7,527 nucleotides of DNA from an uncultured Mollicutes bacterium. GTDB taxonomy: Bacteria > Bacillota_I > Bacilli_A > Acholeplasmatales > Anaeroplasmataceae. The DNA is taken from the NCBI GenBank assembly GCA_900547045.1, contig URFB01000056.1, positions 1-7,527 of the forward strand, in the 5' to 3' direction. The position numbers and the translations under genes were made by a program. A model generated the notes under the pieces. That model had not been told where the DNA came from. It searched no databases and was given only the letters and a program-made list of their open reading frames with translations. How positions within the stretch are numbered: the stretch's first letter is position 1; each line of letters begins with the position of its first letter. Shown here in pieces: positions 1-5,607 of this stretch.

Positions 1-12
1 CCTTTTTAGTGG
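1..12 (+). other. In-frame upstream codons of the permease with a TAG stop
   Basis: Read in the permease frame, these bases give Pro, Phe, TAG, Trp, directly before Met at 13. MalG-type permeases typically have Pro-Phe-(Tyr/Leu/Val)-Trp-Met at the end of the first helix, so the flanking residues match and only the stop (7-9) is out of place. One base change from a Tyr, Leu or Trp codon would make it. It may be a true nonsense mutation, a sequencing or assembly error, or a readthrough site; the window cannot decide. Confidence 0.65.
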
Positions 13-777
13 ATGATTATTTCCTCACTAAAAACTGAAACAGTTTATCGTGAGCCTATTCCAACATTCTTTGTAAAGCCAAGTGAATTGCAATGGAAGA
101 ACTACCAAACAGTTATTCAATATGGTAATAATCTATTTGGAAGTATGCTTGTTAATACTATTGTTGTAGGTGTAATTTCTACATTACTTGGTGTAATTGT
201 TACAATTATTACAGCATATGCTTTCGCTAAAATGGAATTTAAGGGTAAGAATTTCTTATTCTCATTACTTTTAGCAACAATGATGATTCCAGGTGAATTA
301 TTTACAATTACAAACTTTATGACAGTTAATAACTTGGGTTGGACAAAATCATATACGGTTATGATTCTTCCATTCCTTGTTAGTGTCTTCTATATTTATC
401 TACTTAGAAATGCTTTTAAGCAAATTCCAGACAGCTTATATAAGGCTGCAAAGGTTGATGGCTGTAGTGATGTTAAATACCTTATTAAGGTAATGGTTCC
501 CTTAACAGCACCTACCTTAATTTCAATTGTTTTGTTAAAGTTTATCGGAACATGGAATTCCTATATTTGGCCACGTTTGGCTAATGGTGGCTCAGAAGAA
601 TGGCAATTACTTTCTAACTGGGTATCAAAGGGCTTTACTGCAGCAGGATCTTCAGAATCCCTTACTACTTTAAAAATGGCTGCCGCTACTATGGTTTCTT
701 TACCACTGTTAATAGTATTTATTTGCTTTAGAAAATATATTATGCGTGGTGTATCAAAGAGCGGTATAAAGGGCTAG
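13..777 (+). CDS. Carbohydrate ABC transporter permease, MalG/UgpE type (5' end missing or interrupted)
   Basis: Inner-membrane subunit of a binding-protein-dependent sugar-type ABC importer. The 254 visible residues hold five likely membrane segments (about 46-68, 80-100, 113-135, 166-186, 224-240). Between the third and fourth lies the cytoplasmic loop that docks on the ATPase: YKAAKVDG at 143-150 followed by a Pro-rich stretch to about 167. This is the EAA motif with Lys in place of Glu. The end GIKG is typical of the family. MalG-type proteins usually have about 270-300 residues and six helices; the first helix is missing here. The ATG at 13 has no clear ribosome binding site and lies inside the family consensus PFxWMxxSSLK, which continues in frame upstream through Pro, Phe, a TAG stop and Trp. 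The real start therefore probably lies before the window and the gene is interrupted by that stop. The solute-binding protein follows 58 bases downstream. Family is certain; an intact product is not. Confidence 0.85.
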   Translation: MIISSLKTETVYREPIPTFFVKPSELQWKNYQTVIQYGNNLFGSMLVNTIVVGVISTLLGVIVTIITAYAFAKMEFKGKNFLFSLLLATMMIPGELFTITNFMTVNNLGWTKSYTVMILPFLVSVFYIYLLRNAFKQIPDSLYKAAKVDGCSDVKYLIKVMVPLTAPTLISIVLLKFIGTWNSYIWPRLANGGSEEWQLLSNWVSKGFTAAGSSESLTTLKMAAATMVSLPLLIVFICFRKYIMRGVSKSGIKG

Positions 778-815
778 GATTTATATTAGCATTTTGGATA
801 GGGTATACAAAAAAC

Positions 816-822
816 AAAGGAG
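816..822 (+). promoter_or_regulatory. Ribosome binding site AAAGGAG of the solute-binding protein gene
   Basis: A consensus Shine-Dalgarno sequence lies 13 bases before the ATG at 836. It decides the start: the frame is open from a TTG at 794, but that would place 14 charged residues before a standard lipoprotein signal peptide and puts this site inside the coding region. The surrounding 17 bases (809-825) are identical to those before the gene at 3497. Confidence 0.85.
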
Positions 823-835
823 AAATATAATAAAA

Positions 836-2182
836 ATGAAAACATTAAAAGTTTTAAGTACAGCTGCTATTGCTGGTCTTGGTGTTGCAGCATTAGCATC
901 ATGTGGCGGTTCTAAAGAAAAGGTAATTACCTTCTACAACACTTGTGGACAAAATCTTCAAACAAAGATATCAGAAGCAACAACAGCTTTTGAAGAGAAG
1001 TATGGTTGGAAGGTTGAATCTACTCAAATTGGTGGATATGATGATGTTTATTCAACTTGTATTGCTGGTTTATCAGCTAATGCTCAACCTAATATTGCAT
1101 ACGCATATTCAGATCACGTAGCTGCATATATCCAATCAGGTAAGGTTCTTGATTTAAATCAATTCATTGACAGCACTAAGGATGTTAATGGAACTAAGGT
1201 TGGTTATACAGCAGAAGAAAAGGCTGACTTCGTTAAGGGATACTATAATGAAGGTCTTGCAAAGAACTATGCAAAATATGCTGATTATGGTTTTTCTGAG
1301 AATTCAATGCTTACTATGCCATTCTCTAAATCAACAGAATTAATGTATGTTAATAAAACTGCATTAACTGATGCTGGAATTACTAAGGTTCCTGAGACAT
1401 GGGATGAGATTTGGGCTGCTTGTGACATAATTAAGGCTAAGTATCCTGGATCAACTCCATTCTGCTATGACTCAGAAGCTAACTGGGTAATTAACATGGT
1501 TATGCAAAATGGTTGGAATTATACATCTGCATCAGAGCCTTATTACACATTCAAGGATGAAACAAGACTTGCAAGCTGGATGGATACATTAACAGAGAAG
1601 TATGCAAAACAAATTCTTACTACTCAAACAACATATGGTGCTTATACATCAGGTCTATTTACTCTAGGTATGGAAGAAGGTGGATGTGCATTCTGTATTG
1701 GTTCATCTGGTGGTGCTTCTTACCAAAACCCAGGTAGCAAGTTTGAATGGGAAGTTGCACCAGTACCTGGTACAAAGCAAGCTGATGGAAAAGTTAACAA
1801 GTCTGTAATTTCACAAGGACCATCTCTAGTATTATTTGATTCTGGCGATGAAGAAACAAATATGATGACTTGGTTATTTGTTAAGTCAATTCTTGAGCCT
1901 GAATTCCAATCTACATTCTCTCAAACTTCTGGATATAACCCAGTTCGTTCTTCAACTTATAAGCTTCCTGAATATGAACAATTCTTAGCTAAGGATACAA
2001 TCGTTGCTGCGGCTGCTAAAACTGCAAGTACTTTACAAGATTGGTTCTATACTTCACCTGCATTTAATGGTTCTGCAGATGCTCGTCAATATATTGGTTC
2101 AGCTTTAGTTTCTGTAATTAAGGGTGAAGCTACAGGTGTTGATGCTCTTGCAACTGCATACAAAAATTGTGGCGGTAAATAA
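836..2182 (+). CDS. ABC transporter solute-binding lipoprotein, UgpB-like (family 1)
   Basis: Captures substrate outside the membrane and delivers it to an importer, presumably the one whose permease lies just upstream. The 448-residue product begins with a lipoprotein signal peptide: Lys at 2 and 5, a hydrophobic core, and lipobox LASC with the lipidated Cys at 23. The mature part has the usual family order: a first beta strand (VITFYNT, 30-36), MPFSKSTELMYVNKTAL (161-177), PETWDE (186-191), PFCYDSEANW (208-217), and a late SGYNPVR (365-371) like the conserved GY-PV stretch of UgpB proteins. These recall glycerol-3-phosphate and related sugar-phosphate binding proteins, but specificity cannot be read from sequence. 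The mature chain carries seven further Cys, including a CAFC pair at 284-287, unusual for an exported protein. The thermonuclease gene starts three bases after its stop, so the two are co-transcribed. Family highly likely; ligand unknown. Confidence 0.93.
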   Translation: MKTLKVLSTAAIAGLGVAALASCGGSKEKVITFYNTCGQNLQTKISEATTAFEEKYGWKVESTQIGGYDDVYSTCIAGLSANAQPNIAYAYSDHVAAYIQSGKVLDLNQFIDSTKDVNGTKVGYTAEEKADFVKGYYNEGLAKNYAKYADYGFSENSMLTMPFSKSTELMYVNKTALTDAGITKVPETWDEIWAACDIIKAKYPGSTPFCYDSEANWVINMVMQNGWNYTSASEPYYTFKDETRLASWMDTLTEKYAKQILTTQTTYGAYTSGLFTLGMEEGGCAFCIGSSGGASYQNPGSKFEWEVAPVPGTKQADGKVNKSVISQGPSLVLFDSGDEETNMMTWLFVKSILEPEFQSTFSQTSGYNPVRSSTYKLPEYEQFLAKDTIVAAAAKTASTLQDWFYTSPAFNGSADARQYIGSALVSVIKGEATGVDALATAYKNCGGK

Positions 2183-2185
2183 TAC

Positions 2186-3469
2186 ATGAACTTATTAAAA
2201 AAATTATCTTTATCAGCATTAGCAGTTATTGGTCTTGCATCAATAACTGCATGCGGGGGATTTGATAAGGATAAGGGATATACAGACATCACCTCAAAGC
2301 TATCTTTAAAAAAGGATTATAAAGGTAAAAACTTCTTTGATGATGGTATTGGACTTGCTGAGGTTGAGCGTTTAACTGATGGTGATACTTCAACATTCAA
2401 TCTTGCAGTCCAATCAAAGGATGGTAAGTCTTCAGCTACTGTTAGATATCATGGTATTAATACTCCTGAATCAACAGGATCTGTTGATAAATGGGGTAAA
2501 TCAGCTTCTAAATATAATGCTAATCGTTTAAGTAATGCATACCAAATTGTAATTGAATCTGTTTTGGATTCTTCAACAGGAAAGCCTTCTGTTGATTCAA
2601 ATGGTACAAGATATTTAGGTTATGTTTGGTATCGTAATAGTGAATCAGACTCATTTAAAAATCTGAATCTTGAGCTTGTAGAAAATGGATATACTGATGT
2701 TGTATCTCCAATTGGTGATTACAAGTCTTACTTTGATGAGGCTAAGGCCTTTGCAAAGAAAAAAGAAATGCATATTTGGTCAAAAGATGATGATCCTAAT
2801 TATAATCCAAATCCTGTTTCAACAACAGTAGAGGAAATGGTTAAGGACCTAGCATCAGATTCACCTACTTTATATTCTATTGATAATGAGGTTGGTGCTA
2901 AGATTGTATTTACAGCTACTATTTTAGCTCATACTGAAAATTCAACTCATTACTATACTGTAGGATCAATCGGTTCAGACGGAAAACTTTATACAATGAA
3001 TATGTTTGGTGGATATACAAGTTCACCAATTAATAGTGGAAAATATCTAACAATTGGTTCAACTTATTATATTGTAGCTAATATTCAAAAGTATAATGGA
3101 AAATATCAAATTTCTGGTATTGAATATTCTGTGGGTAGAACGGATGACGCTCACACTCACTTAGTTAAAGCTAACAATTATATAGTCTTTAATTCAAATC
3201 ATACAAGATTTTCAGATAAGGCTGAAACTGCTTTATATGGAGATTTAGTTGTTGAAAGTGCTAGCTTAAAGGACAACACTTTAACGATTGTTGGAAATGC
3301 GCTTACAAATAAGAGTGCAACTACAACAAAGAAGTATACTGTTGTTGTAAATAATGTTACTTCTTATGATGTAAATTCATTAACAGGAAAGTCAGTTTCT
3401 TGTGCTGGATTTAAGAACGATAAGGATGAAGTGGTTATTTCATCAATTAGTGATTTAACTATAAGATAA
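2186..3469 (+). CDS. Thermonuclease-family (SNase-like) surface lipoprotein nuclease
   Basis: Predicted calcium-dependent nuclease cutting DNA and RNA outside the cell. Residues 1-23 are a lipoprotein signal peptide (SITAC, lipid Cys 23). The TNase domain spans about 56-200. The pattern TDGDT (64-68) supplies the metal-binding Asp67; VRYHGINTPE (86-95) supplies the catalytic Arg87, Thr93 and Glu95; TRYLGYVWY (141-149) carries Arg142, matching Arg87 of staphylococcal nuclease; KKKEMHIWS (191-199) closes the domain as in that enzyme. The residue matching the metal ligand Asp40 is Asn92. At 427 residues the protein is much longer than a bare nuclease: residues about 225-316 are beta-rich and look like an OB fold (YYIVANIQKYNGKYQIS), and about 348-425 look like a second such domain; both are inferences. 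The start has only a weak GGCGG site at 2171-2175 and follows the previous stop by three bases, which suggests translational coupling. Confidence 0.9.
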   Translation: MNLLKKLSLSALAVIGLASITACGGFDKDKGYTDITSKLSLKKDYKGKNFFDDGIGLAEVERLTDGDTSTFNLAVQSKDGKSSATVRYHGINTPESTGSVDKWGKSASKYNANRLSNAYQIVIESVLDSSTGKPSVDSNGTRYLGYVWYRNSESDSFKNLNLELVENGYTDVVSPIGDYKSYFDEAKAFAKKKEMHIWSKDDDPNYNPNPVSTTVEEMVKDLASDSPTLYSIDNEVGAKIVFTATILAHTENSTHYYTVGSIGSDGKLYTMNMFGGYTSSPINSGKYLTIGSTYYIVANIQKYNGKYQISGIEYSVGRTDDAHTHLVKANNYIVFNSNHTRFSDKAETALYGDLVVESASLKDNTLTIVGNALTNKSATTTKKYTVVVNNVTSYDVNSLTGKSVSCAGFKNDKDEVVISSISDLTIR

Positions 3470-3472
3470 AGT

Positions 3473-3489
3473 AAAAAACAAAGGAGAAA
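3473..3489 (+). promoter_or_regulatory. Ribosome binding site and A-rich leader, identical to that at 809-825
   Basis: AAAGGAG (3480-3486) lies 10 bases before the ATG at 3497 and fixes that start. It sits in a 17-base stretch that is identical, base for base, to 809-825 before the solute-binding protein gene. The 27-base gap after the nuclease stop shows no hairpin and no convincing promoter, so read-through from the upstream genes is expected. Confidence 0.8.
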
Positions 3490-3496
3490 CAAAAAA

Positions 3497-5530
3497 ATGA
3501 AGTTTAGAAAAACTTTAAAGGTTCTAGCTGCATCAGCTTTATTATTTGGTACAGTTGGACTTGCTACTGCATGTGGTAATAATGGAACTACAGATGTTAA
3601 GGGATTAATTATTAATGAGGATGCTAAGGTAATTCGTGGAGATTTCAACCTAGTTGATAAATATCTAGGATGTGATTTAACTTGGACATCTTCAAATGAA
3701 AGTGTTGCAAAAATTACTAAGGGTGAAGGTACTTATAAGGTTACAATATCAAGACCCGATAAAGATACTGATGTAACTTTAACTGCAACTTCTGGAAAGT
3801 ATACAAAGGAGTTCAAGATTACTGTTCCTGCAATTGATGTAACAGAAATTGCAAGTGCATATACATTTGCAAATAATAAAAAGACTTTAGCATCAGGTTC
3901 ATATGATCTTGAAGCTGAATCTAGTTATAATGGTAAGAAGGCTACAATTACATGGTCTGTTGATGCAGCACAAGCGTCTCTTGCAAAGGTTGAAAATGGA
4001 AAGCTTGTTGTAACAGCTACAGCAGAAAAAACTAATGTAACTTTAACTGCAACATTTGCATATAATAATGCAACAAGCACTAAGAAGTATACAATTGTTG
4101 CATATGATAGTCCTCTTGGAGATCCAGTATTAACATTAACTCCTGAAAACTTCAAGACTGCAACAGGAATTAAGATGGATAAAGTTGTTGAAAATACAGC
4201 TCATCCAGACGAGTTCACAATGAGTAAGCAAGGTTCATATATGACTGCTTATTCAACAAAGGATATTAAGCAAATTACAATTGAAGTATATGGTTCATAT
4301 GATAATCTTAAGGTATATGCTGGTGCTTCAGCAACTGGTGATGCTATTAAGTCAACATCTGAAACTATTTCTAATGGTAAGAAGTATACTTATCAATTTG
4401 CAGCTGGTGTAAATCAATTCTATATTGAAAACCCATCAGATTATGCTGTTCAATTATTTAGTTTATCAGTTTATACAGATGGAATTTTATCAGCTGTAGC
4501 ACCTGCTCATTTTGATTCAACTAACTTTAAGTCAACTTCAACTGTTACTTTCAATGAAGGTGTAGTTGAAAATACCAAATTCCCTCAAGAATTTACTTTC
4601 AGCAAGAAATCAGATTCAACAACTGCAGCTATGACTGTTAATAATGAAAATGGTGTTGCGATGATTCAAGCAGAAGTATATGGTACATATGATAATATGA
4701 AATTATATGCTGGTACTGATGATAAGGGTACTGAAGTAAAGGCAACTTCATCTGAAAAGAATGCCAAGGGAGATGCTGTAATTTATACTTATGTTCTTCC
4801 TGCAAACACTAAGGCAGCATATTTTGTAAATCCTTCTGCATACGCTGTTCAAATGTATAATATTTGGGTATATGAAGGAACTACTATTCAACAACCTAAG
4901 GCTGAGCCTGAGACTGTAGATTATGCTAAGCTTTTAGATACTGCAAGTAAACTTTTCAAGGGTACTTATCTTGAAGCTGCTGAGGTAACGCTTACTGAAG
5001 GCGTTACTGCAGCAGTCAAGGATGGTACAACAGCTACTACTGTTACAATTGCTGGTGGCAAGGTTAAAATTAATCCTACTAAGGATGAAACTGTTACTCT
5101 TGTTTTAACTGCTGGAGATAAGAAAAAGGAAATTACTTTTGCTTGTGTTACAAAGAGCGAAAATCCAGTTCCTTCTGATGCAAAATGTGCAACTATTTCA
5201 TATACTAAACCTGCTGCTAATACAAATGTAAATCTAGATGCCTCAGTTGCAGATTATTTCTCATCAGACTTATTTGCATCTATTGAAGTAAAGAAAGGCA
5301 CATCTACTTCAACTTATGTAGTTGCTGGTTCATCTTCATTTAGATTATATGCAAATACAGAAATGGTAATTACTGCGGCTGAAGGTAAAGAATTCTATAA
5401 TGTTGAATTTACAACAGCTGAAAATAAAAATGGCCCTTATGTAGTTAAGGTTAGCGAAGATCATAAGACTATTACGATTATTGCTAGTGCACAAGTTAGA
5501 CTTACTGAAATTAAGGTTTATTATAAATAA
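3497..5530 (+). CDS. Large surface lipoprotein with Ig-like domains and a duplicated beta-rich module, function unknown
   Basis: A 677-residue exported lipoprotein: signal peptide with lipobox LATAC, lipid Cys 26. I see no catalytic motif. Residues about 32-110 and 113-202 look like bacterial Ig-like folds: LTWTSSNESVAKI (61-73) and ITWSVDAAQASLAKVENGK (151-169) are the usual 'W-S-s-d-x-x-v-A-x-v' strands of such domains. Residues 214-327 and 339-459 are two copies of a module I cannot name, sharing VVENTxxPxEFTxSK, EVYGxYDNxKxYAG and NPSxYAVQ. Residues about 475-552 look like another Ig-like domain, and about 560-677 form a C-terminal beta-rich domain with SSSFRLYANTEMVITA (612-627), ending EIKVYYK. 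Composition is rich in Thr, Ala, Val and Lys with only three Cys after the lipid Cys (550, 564 and none paired nearby are obvious). Lying between two surface nucleases, it could bind nucleic acid, glycans or a host surface, or act as a scaffold; nothing in the sequence chooses. A hairpin follows the stop by 20 bases. Confidence 0.85.
   Translation: MKFRKTLKVLAASALLFGTVGLATACGNNGTTDVKGLIINEDAKVIRGDFNLVDKYLGCDLTWTSSNESVAKITKGEGTYKVTISRPDKDTDVTLTATSGKYTKEFKITVPAIDVTEIASAYTFANNKKTLASGSYDLEAESSYNGKKATITWSVDAAQASLAKVENGKLVVTATAEKTNVTLTATFAYNNATSTKKYTIVAYDSPLGDPVLTLTPENFKTATGIKMDKVVENTAHPDEFTMSKQGSYMTAYSTKDIKQITIEVYGSYDNLKVYAGASATGDAIKSTSETISNGKKYTYQFAAGVNQFYIENPSDYAVQLFSLSVYTDGILSAVAPAHFDSTNFKSTSTVTFNEGVVENTKFPQEFTFSKKSDSTTAAMTVNNENGVAMIQAEVYGTYDNMKLYAGTDDKGTEVKATSSEKNAKGDAVIYTYVLPANTKAAYFVNPSAYAVQMYNIWVYEGTTIQQPKAEPETVDYAKLLDTASKLFKGTYLEAAEVTLTEGVTAAVKDGTTATTVTIAGGKVKINPTKDETVTLVLTAGDKKKEITFACVTKSENPVPSDAKCATISYTKPAANTNVNLDASVADYFSSDLFASIEVKKGTSTSTYVVAGSSSFRLYANTEMVITAAEGKEFYNVEFTTAENKNGPYVVKVSEDHKTITIIASAQVRLTEIKVYYK
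4136..4477 (+). repeat. Module copy A within the 677-residue lipoprotein
   Basis: Encodes residues 214-327, about 114 residues. Landmarks: NFK (218-220), VVENT (230-234), DEFTMSK (238-244), EVYGSYDNLKVYAG (263-276), YIENPSDYAVQL (309-320) and a closing SLSVYTD. Predicted all-beta. Compared with copy B the spacing between landmarks differs by only a few residues. Bases 4283-4306 match 4673-4696 at all but one position, so similarity survives in the DNA as well. Confidence 0.75.
4511..4873 (+). repeat. Module copy B within the 677-residue lipoprotein
   Basis: Encodes residues 339-459, about 121 residues. Landmarks in the same order as copy A: NFK (343-345), VVENT (356-360), QEFTFSK (364-370), EVYGTYDNMKLYAG (393-406), YFVNPSAYAVQM (442-453) and a closing NIWVYE. 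It is a little longer than copy A, with the extra residues between the SK and EVYG landmarks and before NPS. Confidence 0.75.
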
Positions 5531-5550
5531 TATTTTCTAAAATTTAAACA

Positions 5551-5587
5551 ATAAGGGATAACCATTTGTATTATCCCTTATCTTTTT
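5551..5587 (+). terminator. Stem-loop with T-run (rho-independent terminator or attenuator)
   Basis: ATAAGGGATAA (5551-5561) pairs perfectly with TTATCCCTTAT (5571-5581) around a 9-base loop, followed by C and five T (5583-5587). The 11-bp stem has only three G-C pairs, so it may terminate incompletely. It lies 20 bases after the Ig-like lipoprotein stop and 20 bases before the endonuclease ATG. Confidence 0.75.
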
Positions 5588-5595
5588 CGAAAATT

Positions 5596-5603
5596 AAGGA
5601 GAG
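5596..5603 (+). promoter_or_regulatory. Ribosome binding site AAGGAGAG of the endonuclease gene
   Basis: A strong Shine-Dalgarno sequence with GGAG six bases before the ATG at 5608. It rules out the longer open frame from 5566, which would begin inside the loop of the hairpin and add 14 polar residues before the signal peptide. Confidence 0.85.
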
Positions 5604-5607
5604 AACT

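Noticed and set aside
7..801. TAG read as an amino acid in this organism (TAG at 7-9 in the permease, plus TAG at 775-777, 787-789 and 799-801 in the same frame).
   Set aside because: The permease ends at 775 with the usual family C-terminus, and the other long genes contain no in-frame TAG. Global reassignment would predict many. The three TAG codons 12 bases apart after the permease are better seen as chance or back-up stops.
778..815. Possible promoter TTATAT (781-786) with TATACA (804-809), 17 bases apart, before the binding-protein gene.
   Set aside because: The -35 match is poor and such pairs arise easily in AT-rich DNA. A promoter here is plausible, since the permease is damaged while downstream genes are intact, but the sequence does not support a call.
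2086..2292. Minus-strand open frame of 68 codons across the binding-protein/nuclease junction.
   Set aside because: It lies opposite two well-supported genes, has no ribosome binding site and no recognisable protein features. The other minus-strand frames (3364-3648, 3925-4155, 6192-6383) are shadows for the same reason.
5566..5607. Longer start of the endonuclease gene at 5566.
   Set aside because: It begins with a TTG inside the hairpin loop, adds polar residues before the signal peptide, and ignores the strong ribosome binding site at 5596-5603.
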